Shown piece by piece: positions 1 to 8,071 of a stretch of DNA of 11,565 nucleotides. Each line of letters begins with the position of its first letter. The first letter of the stretch is position 1. This DNA is from Bacteroidales bacterium (lineage in GTDB: Bacteria; Bacteroidota; Bacteroidia; Bacteroidales; JAADJA01). The notes under the pieces are model-generated. The model saw only the letters and a list, made by a program, of their open reading frames with translations. It made no database searches and was not told the origin of the DNA. The position numbers and the translations under genes were made by a program. Location: NCBI GenBank assembly GCA_021107975.1, contig JAIORT010000204.1, positions 1 through 11,565 of the forward strand, written 5' to 3'.

Positions 1-1880
1 GTGTTTATCGGACTGATAATCTCCACCGGTTCAACTTTATCAACAGCAACCGATTGAGCAGAACTTTTCCTTTTATCAACTATTACAATAGGAATTTTTT
101 TCTTTTCATTTGATACGGCTTGATTTGTTTTCTGGGTTTGATTTAATACAGCCTGGTTTTGAAAATTTTGCTTTATGTTACCTGCAAAAGCAAGCTCACT
201 CTCTGGAATTTCATATTCAATATTATTATCTGCAATTAATATTATCTGATCGGAATAAACAGTTAGTGTATCAGCTTTATAATATTTTTTCATTAATTGG
301 ATATAAAATTCATTAGTCTCTTCATAAGTTCCTGATACAGACAATGACTGTACTTTACCGGCATCTCTTTTCAAATCAATCAACTCGTTGTTTTTAATTT
401 TTATTTGATTACCTAACACTCTTGCAATTAAATTTGCATGGTCCGACCTTGAGTTTAACTGAAATATTTCCTTTTTCAATTGTATAGTTTTGTCAAATTC
501 TTTTTCAAATACCTCCGGCTCAGAAATGGTTGAAAGCTTTGTTACATATTTATTATATTGGATTTCCAGTGATTTTGCTTCTTCAGCTTTGTTTTGAGAG
601 ATGCTGTTTGCCCTGTCCCTTTTATTAGTCAGTTCCCTGGTCAGGCTTTTGGTGTGAGTAACAAGAAGATACACACTGTCAGCTAATTGATGAGATTTCG
701 CTCTGTCATTCATCAGTTTCGCTGCATGTTTTGAAGGATTAGAAGATGGTTCAGGATTAGTTGTTTGATGAGTGTTATTTTTTTTGCCACCGGCAGCTCC
801 CTTTTCGGCTAACAATACTTCTTCATTTTCATTAAATGGATTTTCAATTAGTTTAATTTTAAAAACACTTATTGAACCATTCAAATTATCTCTGTCGGAG
901 GCAAAATATGCGACTTCTTTTCCTTTATTTAAAATAAACAAAATATCGTCGAAGGGTGAATTGATACCGGCACCCAGATTTTCAGGCTGATTCCAGGTAT
1001 TTGTCGCAGCATCTAACTTCGACCTGAAAATATCATATCCTCCTAATGAATTATGACCTTTTGAACAGAAAAACAAAGTAGTTCCATTATCCATCAGAAT
1101 AGGATAATCTTCATCATAAGGAGTATTTATCGTTGATTCAATTTTTTCAAACTCACCCCATTCTCCATTTTCATCCATCAGGGTTTTATAAATATCTTTA
1201 TTGTTTGAACCATCATTTCCATAACTCGAAAAGTACAGAATATTATTGGGTTCGGAAATAAATACATAACTTTGTGATTCTGTGTTTTTATCTTTTTCTG
1301 ATTGAAATATATCTGGCTTTAACAGTAACATACCGTCAAAATCGTCTGTCTTGTATGCCCTGTGAAAATTATCCTTTTGAAATTCAGGTTTCACAATTAT
1401 TTCCGAAACGAGATTTTTATCCGATAAATTCAACCCGTTCAAACAAGCATTTATCTTTTCGAGTATTTGAGAACGTTCCGGTGCATTAGGCGATAGTTTA
1501 GCAAGATATAATTTATAGTATTTCATTGCATTTGTAAAATCCTGGTTCTGATGATATGCATATCCAAGATGATAGAACAACTCCTGGTTATCCTTCATTG
1601 ACCGGGCTGCATTGTTTAAATATTTAACAGGGCGTGATTTATTTTTCCTGTCGCTATATAAAGCACATACACCAAATCGGTAATTATATTCAGGATTGTT
1701 GGGATGAACACTGACTAACTGGGCATATAAAGGCAATGCATTTTGGTAGTCTTTATTATTAAATAAGACTTGAGCTTTTGAAATCAGGTCACCTTCATTT
1801 AAATTTGGATTCTGGCTGAAAGTAGTATAAATTGACCCAATAATTAAAAGGAAAACTAATATTTTTCTTAAATTAATCAA
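1..1880 (-). CDS. Exported TPR and PD40 (WD40-like propeller) repeat protein, C-terminus cut by window edge
   Basis: The frame is open for 626 codons and runs off the left edge. Residues 1-22 form a signal peptide (basic start, hydrophobic core, ending TTFSQ). Residues 30-150 read as about three TPR-like helix pairs (for example QNALPLYAQLVSVHPNNPEY). Residues 204-345 hold PD40-type strands, with ILYFSSYGNDG, a second motif FFCSKG followed by GGYDIF, and YFASDR. Residues 360-390 are low-complexity linker and 390-530 are charged and probably coiled coil. In Bacteroidetes this layout is typical of periplasmic or outer-membrane proteins that often end in an OmpA-like or SPOR peptidoglycan-binding domain, but no such domain lies inside the window. 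No ATG exists in frame before the signal peptide or anywhere in the upstream gap. TTG at 1880 is the best start, because a stop lies five codons upstream. No clear promoter is visible. The architecture is secure; the cellular role is not known. Confidence 0.85.
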   Translation of the reverse strand, partial: MINLRKILVFLLIIGSIYTTFSQNPNLNEGDLISKAQVLFNNKDYQNALPLYAQLVSVHPNNPEYNYRFGVCALYSDRKNKSRPVKYLNNAARSMKDNQELFYHLGYAYHQNQDFTNAMKYYKLYLAKLSPNAPERSQILEKINACLNGLNLSDKNLVSEIIVKPEFQKDNFHRAYKTDDFDGMLLLKPDIFQSEKDKNTESQSYVFISEPNNILYFSSYGNDGSNNKDIYKTLMDENGEWGEFEKIESTINTPYDEDYPILMDNGTTLFFCSKGHNSLGGYDIFRSKLDAATNTWNQPENLGAGINSPFDDILFILNKGKEVAYFASDRDNLNGSISVFKIKLIENPFNENEEVLLAEKGAAGGKKNNTHQTTNPEPSSNPSKHAAKLMNDRAKSHQLADSVYLLVTHTKSLTRELTNKRDRANSISQNKAEEAKSLEIQYNKYVTKLSTISEPEVFEKEFDKTIQLKKEIFQLNSRSDHANLIARVLGNQIKIKNNELIDLKRDAGKVQSLSVSGTYEETNEFYIQLMKKYYKADTLTVYSDQIILIADNNIEYEIPESELAFAGNIKQNFQNQAVLNQTQKTNQAVSNEKKKIPIVIVDKRKSSAQSVAVDKVEPVEIISPIN

Positions 1881-2026
1881 TAATATAAATATTTAAGATC
1901 TTCACTATATTTATTAGGATGATTATACGGCTTTAATTATGAAAGGTTTTAATATAAGTGTAATAGTTTGAATAAAATTAGCTTATGGAAATACTAATTA
2001 TAAAAGGACTTAATCATTCCGGGTTT

Positions 2027-2665
2027 TCATGTGTTTTTATTTTTAAAAGAAAATTTAGACTCTTCTTTATTCATAAGACGTTTAATGTTTTTTCTATGAA
2101 TGAATGGAACAAACACTCCCACCGCTATTGAAAGAATAATAAGTGTGATATATTCATCGTGCCCAAGCAATAAAATTTCAACAAATGGAAACGAAACGGA
2201 AGCTATGATTGATGATAATGAAACGTATCCTGTAAAAATAAACACTAAAATAAAGATTCCGACAACAATTAAGGCAGCTTCAGGAAACAAAGCGATACCT
2301 ATTCCAAATAAAGTGGCTATTCCTTTTCCACCTTTAAAACCAACATAAACAGGAAAAATATGACCTAAAACAGCAGCAATAGCTAAAATTATTTTCAAAT
2401 CCAGTAAATCGGGAAATGTAAGAGATTCATTCCAAAAATAGTTGGCAATATATACTGCAAACCATCCTTTTAAAACATCAAATATTAAAACCGGAATTCC
2501 GGCTTTATATCCTAATACTCTTATTGTGTTTGTTGCTCCGGCATTTTTGCTCCCTTTTGTCCTCACATCAACTCCGTAAAACATCCTGCCTATCCAAACT
2601 GAAGTCGGGATGGAACCGATTAGGTAAGCTGAAATAATTGAAAGTATTAGTTTAAATGTAATCAT
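2027..2665 (-). CDS. plsY: Glycerol-3-phosphate acyltransferase PlsY
   Basis: This integral membrane enzyme transfers the acyl group of acyl-phosphate to glycerol-3-phosphate, giving lysophosphatidic acid, the first step of phospholipid synthesis; PlsX makes the acyl-phosphate. At 212 residues it has the usual family length. All family blocks are visible: GSIPTS at residues 17-22, the S-x-N-x-G-A-T-N block at 39-46, GHIFPVYVGFKGGKGIAT at 101-118, and HRKNIKRL at 190-197 near the basic cytosolic tail. Hydrophobic segments lie at about 2-22, 53-76, 90-108, 120-150 and 170-190. It starts 10 bases after the stop of the giant exported protein, so it is probably cotranscribed with it. There is no obvious hairpin terminator in the 146 bases after its stop. 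Nothing in the sequence is unusual for the family. Confidence 0.96.
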   Translation of the reverse strand: MITFKLILSIISAYLIGSIPTSVWIGRMFYGVDVRTKGSKNAGATNTIRVLGYKAGIPVLIFDVLKGWFAVYIANYFWNESLTFPDLLDLKIILAIAAVLGHIFPVYVGFKGGKGIATLFGIGIALFPEAALIVVGIFILVFIFTGYVSLSSIIASVSFPFVEILLLGHDEYITLIILSIAVGVFVPFIHRKNIKRLMNKEESKFSFKNKNT

Positions 2666-2675
2666 AATTTATTAA

Positions 2676-5600
2676 CTACTGTTTCACCCTTCTCAGGAAG
2701 TCGGTTTTTTTCCGCAAATTTGAAATAATAAACCTGTATTCTTCTCCTTCTTTGCCTTTTTTCGTCGTTTTTTTATCATCTTTCAATTCACGGATTATAT
2801 TATTATATTCTGTATTTGAGGAAATAGTTTGCATAAGATTGTTCCTATAATTAAAATAGTACCAGTATCTGCCTTTTTCAAATTCCAGATAAATATTTAT
2901 TACATCCCCGGTTCTTTTCCTTGCTATTTCAATATATCCGTTTAAGTATTTATTAATCTGTTGTTTCCCGATGCTACCTACTCCAATGAGTCCGTATGAG
3001 ACATACGATCGAGTGGCATTATTCCATTTGAATTTGACATCGGAAAACAGAATAGTATGTTGTAGTTCGGAAGGATATTTTCTGAGGCGTCCGAATAATT
3101 TCACATCTGCAACAATTCTTTCAGCATCTTTTTCTCCTAATATATCAGTAAGTGCTTTTATAAAAACCGGTCTTGTCAGATTTACACCTTGCAGGTTTTT
3201 ACCTGTAATGTTTTCAATCATATGTTCGAGCGCTTTATCTTCAAACGGGAAATCAATTGCAATTACTAAGTCAAATTTAGTAGAGTCGGGAATAATATAA
3301 TGAGACGCTTGTCCGTAAGTTTCCATGTTAACTATACCGAAATCCGCTCCCAGATTCAATTTTCCTTCACCGGTAAGGATACATTCTCTTCTGCCTAAAG
3401 ATAATTGATCTCCGGCTATCGTAGTTCCTTTCAGTTTATCCAAAGGGGCAATATGATAAATTTCCGAATTTTTGTCGAACCTGATATATCCGTTTGCAGA
3501 AATGATTTCCTGGTCCGATTTATTTCTTTTTGCATCAAGGAATCCCGAATAAAATCTGTTATACTCATTTGAGAACAAAAGTGAGGCTTTTAGTTCTTCA
3601 TCTTTAAGATTAGTCAAATGTTCTTCAACCTTGAGGTAAATATCCTTCGGATTAACATCGGAATTAAATTTTGACCAACTCCTTTCTCCTGAGCTACATG
3701 TATGTCGAATTCTGAACCCCCCGTCAAAATCAAGGAACTCCTTGTTGGCATACAACCTGATATCTCCGGCAAAATCAAAGTCATTACTTATTGTAAATCC
3801 TATTGAATCAGAAACATAACCATCACCAACCGTTTGGTATGTAGGATCAACATCTATATCTTTAATAAATATTTTTTGTTTAAATCCCTTTTCATCAATA
3901 TAATTGTAGGTTCCAATTCCAGTATAGGCGTTTTTACTTTTAATTTCAACAATCGCATCATATATTTCATGATACTTAGTAACAGTATTTGTAAGTATTT
4001 TGGCATCATAAAAAGAATTCATTTTAGCATCCGGCTTAATTATAATTTTTTTATCAGCAGGAAATACAGCCGCATCAGCAACTCTGATATATTTTACATC
4101 TTCAGCATAAAGTATATATTCTTTCAGGTTATATGAAGCAATGGTCGAAATAAACCGTATTGAATCCTGATCGGGATGAATGGAAATAAATTCCGAACCT
4201 TCTAACGGTACATCAATTAACTCCCGGGTTGTCAGGTTATCATACGCTGCCATTTCTGCTTCCTTTTCAGAACTTCCGATAGCAATTTCATAAGAATCCA
4301 TGTACCAATTAAATTCATCAATAGAACAGATATACATATTAACGGGGAATTCAACAATTGAAGCCCCGCCATTCGATACAAACTTTCCTTTTCTTTCATT
4401 AAAATCGATATGCGAATTGTAATTATAAGTTGAAAAAGCCGATTGCAGATATTCAGTAGTTTTAAGGGTAAAGTCAGCTGAATCGGCAAAAATTTCATGT
4501 TGCCCGAAAGTATATAGATTTGAGTTCATTTCAGCATCTTCGAAACTCATTGTTCCGGCGCCCTTTAACTTTTCGGGAGTTAAGACAAGCATGCCGAGAA
4601 GCTCTGATTGATTATTAAACATAGTAATCGGGAATTCGATTTGTCTTATAATCATAATATCGTCATAAGGCAACCAGTGTTGCTTAACTTCCAAACCCTT
4701 AACAGCAGGATATTCCACCGGACTTAATTGCTCCCTGATAATAAAGTTATTGGCTATTGTATTACAGGAGTCGGGAAAAAACAAATAATCATCCGACCAT
4801 GATGTTGAAGTCAAATATTCTAAAGAGCCACTTCCGTGTAAACCGCGGTTGCTCAAATTAATTTTAGAGAAGTAAGTTCCTTTGTCTTCATACATCGGAT
4901 AGCCTTCGGGAGGTGTTGATGTTGCGAATCCAAGCGAATAATTTTTCTGTACCTTGAGTGTTTCCTCAATATCAGGGAATATGCCTGCTGAAGCCAGATA
5001 ACCGCCAAATTCAAGCAATTCAGTCTTAAAATTATCAAGACTGTCAATCGTAAACGGATAAACATAGAAATAGAATTTTTCACGATTGTAAACACCGTTA
5101 AATATTGAGGATTTATCATAATAAACATAAGCATCTTTCGTACTTGTAAACATCGGGTATTGGGGAAATTGCTTTAACCCTGATTTATTATTCGGTTCAT
5201 CTATATATAAGTCTCCTCCAAGATCGGCAATTACATTATCCACTTTAACCGGATGCCTTTTCCCGAATTCGTCGGTTTCAAAACTATAAACCTTAAAGCT
5301 AAGAGAATCAATAACAGGCATGTCGAGCTTAAACTGGTCATAGTTAAATTCGCATTGACGCGCATAAAAATCAAATAATCCGGCATGTACACGACCTGAA
5401 AAGACGAAGTCCATTCCTTTTTTCAATACAAGTTGTTTATTATCGGGAAATAAAAATACATTTTGCGAATCGCTCAAAAATACTACAGGCACACCATATA
5501 ATTTCAATCCGAAGCTGTCGAGTTCAAGTGATGCGTTTTGAAATCTATAGGTTTCGGAGTTAAACCGAATGACATCGTAATCTATTTTTCCGTTGGCTGC

Positions 5601-7163
5601 ATAAATATAATCATAAAGTTTTTCTTTTATTAATGCTTTTTTATCATCCTGGTCGTATATTACAAATCCATTATTAGAAAGATTAACAAACATAGCAATT
5701 ACTTGTTCCTGAGGTATCATCATATATTCGGCAAGTCCTTGCACATAAATCTCCCTGACATTATATTTATCGGTGTAATTCTTTAATGCGTTCAAAGGAT
5801 TTATTTTATCAATCCCCTGTAATTTCAGGTACCTTGGTTCAGAAAAATAATTACTCGATTCAAAGGTGGCTCTTCCAATACCGGAAACTCCTTTTACTGT
5901 TTCGAAATTGATGGTTGGTTCATCCATTTTCCAATAAATAGCTTCGACGTAAATATCTAAGTTATGATAGGAATCAAAAAACGGACTTTTTGCTCCCTCA
6001 CCTCCAGCTCTAATGAGAGATAATTCTTTATTTTCGTCAACATAATTCATTTGGATCCCGGGATGGTAAATTGAATCTTCTTCGAAATGAATAGAAGCCG
6101 ATGCCAGGACAGAAGAAATCCTGTCGGGATATATTACGAAATTCTTAGATGAAATCCTTATAAACTCTTTTTTTTCTTTTTGAAAAGAAAGAAATGCATT
6201 AATATCTTTATCGCCTGAACCTATCAGCTTGCCACCCCTCATTTCAATACCGCCTCCGAAATCAATATTATCAAATACCGCCTCAATTTCAATGTGCATA
6301 AAGTATGAACTGAACCTCGGATAGCTGGCATTTTTTTCAGTAACATTAGCGAGAACTTTTTCTTCAAGCCTGCCAGGCATTGACTCCTCCCAGTATTTTT
6401 TATGATAAAATGCTACGGAGTCGGCGGTAAACCGTGAGAAACCAAGATATATTTCGTAATCATTCAATAAGGCATAAACTTCATTCTCATCAAAACCTGC
6501 TCTTTTCCAGTTTATTTTTCCTTTTTTACCAATCCATTTCGATTGCAAAGGGAAATATATGCCTTTCGTATTACAAATTATCGAACTGTCTTTATTGGCA
6601 TAACATGTTAATGTTAAATCCTCAAAAACAACCACGGGAACAGAATCGTAAATAAAATAGAATTCATGAGTGTTCGACGCCCATTCGGTGGCTTTAGTTT
6701 TATACAATATGTTTTTATATAACAGGTTATAACTTGTATTCAGAAAAACACTAATGGGTTTTATGCTTCTTTTATCTTTTACAAGTGTGTCAATACTCTT
6801 ATACCATGCTAAATAACTCTCGATTGAGTGATCATAATCCATCAAACCATTCATACAGGAAAGGTACTGATAAAAATGAGGATAAGCTTTTATCCTGCGT
6901 TTTAGCATCAAATTGCAAATATCCTGCATGTTTTTTTTCAACTCTTTTGTAAATATGCCGCTGTTCCAGTATTCGGTATATTTCTCCATCATATCTTCAC
7001 ACTTCACCCTGTTTTCTTTTATATTTATTTTTGAAAAAAGGCTGTTTATTTCATTCAGGAATTTATCTGTATCTTCGGAAAAATGCTTAAATTGTTGTGC
7101 GTGAAGCCCGAAGAAAAATAAAAGGATAAAAAATTGGGTTATAATTAATCGCATTACTCTCAT
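2676..7163 (-). CDS. Giant exported protein of unknown function, 1495 residues, beta-rich
   Basis: I do not recognise this family. Residues 1-22 are a signal peptide with a Phe/Leu-rich core ending GLHAQ and no lipobox cysteine. ATG codons at residues 1 and 4 both give a plausible signal peptide. Residues 25-160 look mostly helical. From about 165 to 1430 the protein looks like repeated short beta strands, with recurring glycine-aromatic stretches: DFGGGIEMRGGKL (301), VFSGRVHAGLFDFY (587), GLHGSGSLEY (774), FAGDIRLYANKEFLDF (1131) and LTGEGKLNLGADFG (1263). These resemble, by eye only, the strand pattern of LptA/OstA-type and other extended envelope beta proteins. The last 45 residues are strongly basic. 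After the signal peptide there is no membrane helix, and no OmpA, TonB-dependent receptor, Por-secretion tail or enzyme motif was seen. Ten cysteines are scattered. It follows prmA by 12 bases and precedes plsY by 10, so it is likely in one transcript with both. Export is well supported; function is not. Confidence 0.9.
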   Translation of the reverse strand: MRVMRLIITQFFILLFFFGLHAQQFKHFSEDTDKFLNEINSLFSKINIKENRVKCEDMMEKYTEYWNSGIFTKELKKNMQDICNLMLKRRIKAYPHFYQYLSCMNGLMDYDHSIESYLAWYKSIDTLVKDKRSIKPISVFLNTSYNLLYKNILYKTKATEWASNTHEFYFIYDSVPVVVFEDLTLTCYANKDSSIICNTKGIYFPLQSKWIGKKGKINWKRAGFDENEVYALLNDYEIYLGFSRFTADSVAFYHKKYWEESMPGRLEEKVLANVTEKNASYPRFSSYFMHIEIEAVFDNIDFGGGIEMRGGKLIGSGDKDINAFLSFQKEKKEFIRISSKNFVIYPDRISSVLASASIHFEEDSIYHPGIQMNYVDENKELSLIRAGGEGAKSPFFDSYHNLDIYVEAIYWKMDEPTINFETVKGVSGIGRATFESSNYFSEPRYLKLQGIDKINPLNALKNYTDKYNVREIYVQGLAEYMMIPQEQVIAMFVNLSNNGFVIYDQDDKKALIKEKLYDYIYAANGKIDYDVIRFNSETYRFQNASLELDSFGLKLYGVPVVFLSDSQNVFLFPDNKQLVLKKGMDFVFSGRVHAGLFDFYARQCEFNYDQFKLDMPVIDSLSFKVYSFETDEFGKRHPVKVDNVIADLGGDLYIDEPNNKSGLKQFPQYPMFTSTKDAYVYYDKSSIFNGVYNREKFYFYVYPFTIDSLDNFKTELLEFGGYLASAGIFPDIEETLKVQKNYSLGFATSTPPEGYPMYEDKGTYFSKINLSNRGLHGSGSLEYLTSTSWSDDYLFFPDSCNTIANNFIIREQLSPVEYPAVKGLEVKQHWLPYDDIMIIRQIEFPITMFNNQSELLGMLVLTPEKLKGAGTMSFEDAEMNSNLYTFGQHEIFADSADFTLKTTEYLQSAFSTYNYNSHIDFNERKGKFVSNGGASIVEFPVNMYICSIDEFNWYMDSYEIAIGSSEKEAEMAAYDNLTTRELIDVPLEGSEFISIHPDQDSIRFISTIASYNLKEYILYAEDVKYIRVADAAVFPADKKIIIKPDAKMNSFYDAKILTNTVTKYHEIYDAIVEIKSKNAYTGIGTYNYIDEKGFKQKIFIKDIDVDPTYQTVGDGYVSDSIGFTISNDFDFAGDIRLYANKEFLDFDGGFRIRHTCSSGERSWSKFNSDVNPKDIYLKVEEHLTNLKDEELKASLLFSNEYNRFYSGFLDAKRNKSDQEIISANGYIRFDKNSEIYHIAPLDKLKGTTIAGDQLSLGRRECILTGEGKLNLGADFGIVNMETYGQASHYIIPDSTKFDLVIAIDFPFEDKALEHMIENITGKNLQGVNLTRPVFIKALTDILGEKDAERIVADVKLFGRLRKYPSELQHTILFSDVKFKWNNATRSYVSYGLIGVGSIGKQQINKYLNGYIEIARKRTGDVINIYLEFEKGRYWYYFNYRNNLMQTISSNTEYNNIIRELKDDKKTTKKGKEGEEYRFIISNLRKKTDFLRRVKQ

Positions 7164-7175
7164 TGCGAGTTATTA

Positions 7176-8009
7176 CTATATTTTAACAAATCGTGAAGCT
7201 ATCCATTTGTTACTTATAATCTTCCTGTCCGATTTTAAACCATATTTAATGGCTGATGATTCGATTTGTTTTAAATCTTCCTCATAAAATCCACTTAACA
7301 ATAACACACCGGTATCCGACAAAAGTTTAACATAAATTTGCATATCGTTCAATAAAATATTTCTGTTAATATTTGCCAAAATAAAATCGAAACTTTCTTC
7401 TTTAACTAACCCGGCATCGCCAAATTGAACGATAACTTTCCTGCATTTATTTTTACGAACATTTTCCAGGGAGTTATTATAAGCCCACTCATCATTATCA
7501 ATCGCTAAAATGCCTGAGGCACCAAGCATTTCTGCAAGTATTGCAAGAATACCGGTTCCACATCCTATATCAAAAACTGATTTGCCGGTCATATTTTCAT
7601 CCAGCATCAGTTCTATGATCATTGATGTTGTTTCGTGGTGTGCCGTTCCGAATGACATACTGGGTTCTATAATTATATCGTACCTGACATTTTTATTTCC
7701 TTCGTGAAAAGGCGCCCGGATAAAAACCAAATCTTTGATAAGTACCGGATTATAACTGCTTTCCCAAATTTCGTTCCAGTTTTGCTCTTTAATAAGCTTT
7801 TGTGAAAAAGAAATTTCGAATTCATCAGATTGAAATACATGTAACCTTTGTAAATCCTGAGTTTCAAAAAATTGCTCAGGAATATAAGCCTGCAAGCCTG
7901 AACTTGTTTCTGAAAAACTCTCATATCCAATTTGCGATAGTTGAGCTATAAGAATCTCCGTTCCCGTAAGTTTTGGTTTAATATCAAAGGTTACTTCGAT
8001 GTAGTTCAT
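7176..8009 (-). CDS. prmA: Ribosomal protein L11 methyltransferase PrmA
   Basis: PrmA uses S-adenosylmethionine to methylate ribosomal protein L11 in the cytosol. The 277 residues are slightly shorter than the E. coli enzyme. An N-terminal substrate-binding domain covers about 1-85 and ends in QNWNEIWESSYNPV (76-89), the counterpart of the family's linker. The block EPSMSFGTAHHETT (115-128) matches the PrmA signature that reads AFGTGxHxTT in most members. The class I methyltransferase fold follows, with motif I VFDIGCGTGILAI (145-157), the acidic end of strand 2 at AIDND (169-173), and ILANINRNIL (210-219) in place of the NPPY-like motif IV. The heptamer repeat array lies directly upstream of its start, separating it from tpiA. 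It is followed after 12 bases by the giant exported protein. There is no obvious Shine-Dalgarno sequence. Confidence 0.95.
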   Translation of the reverse strand: MNYIEVTFDIKPKLTGTEILIAQLSQIGYESFSETSSGLQAYIPEQFFETQDLQRLHVFQSDEFEISFSQKLIKEQNWNEIWESSYNPVLIKDLVFIRAPFHEGNKNVRYDIIIEPSMSFGTAHHETTSMIIELMLDENMTGKSVFDIGCGTGILAILAEMLGASGILAIDNDEWAYNNSLENVRKNKCRKVIVQFGDAGLVKEESFDFILANINRNILLNDMQIYVKLLSDTGVLLLSGFYEEDLKQIESSAIKYGLKSDRKIISNKWIASRFVKI

Positions 8010-8015
8010 AAAAAA

Positions 8016-8071
8016 GTTAATAGTTAAATGTTATATGTTAATAGTTAATCGTTAATAGTTAATCGTTAATT
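8016..8071 (-). repeat. Heptanucleotide tandem array, eight exactly phased 7-base units
   Basis: Read on the plus strand, units start at 8016, 8023, 8030, 8037, 8044, 8051, 8058 and 8065. They read GTTAATA, GTTAAAT, GTTATAT, GTTAATA, GTTAATC, GTTAATA, GTTAATC and GTTAATT. GTTA is invariant in all eight. Units four to seven form two exact copies of a 14-base unit. The array fills almost the whole gap between prmA and tpiA and extends into tpiA, supplying its last three codons and its stop. In the coding direction every unit carries TAA, and a 7-base step puts successive stops in different frames. It resembles the short tandemly repeated heptamers known from cyanobacterial intergenic DNA, though no relation is implied. 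Confidence 0.9.

Noticed and set aside
1886..1900. Overlapping AT palindromes (AAATATTT, AAGATCTT) as a terminator or operator
   Set aside because: The stems are too short and AT-rich to stand out from background, and there is no following T-run in the right direction.
3834..4136. Open frame of 100 codons on the plus strand
   Set aside because: It is antisense to the giant exported protein, is Ile/Phe/Asn-rich as expected from AT-rich complement, and shows no domain or conserved motif.
4853..5134. Minus-strand open frame of 93 codons inside the giant gene
   Set aside because: It is a shifted-frame shadow of an intact coding sequence, with no start signal of its own and no recognisable protein.
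2676..7163. Giant protein as TamB or an outer-membrane receptor
   Set aside because: There is no N-terminal membrane anchor, no recognisable TamB C-terminal domain, no plug domain and no terminal aromatic strand. Only the general beta-rich, extended character fits, so I gave no family name.
8016..8071. Heptamer repeats as a CRISPR array or plasmid-type iterons
   Set aside because: There are no spacers between units, the units are only 7 bases, and no cas or rep gene is near.
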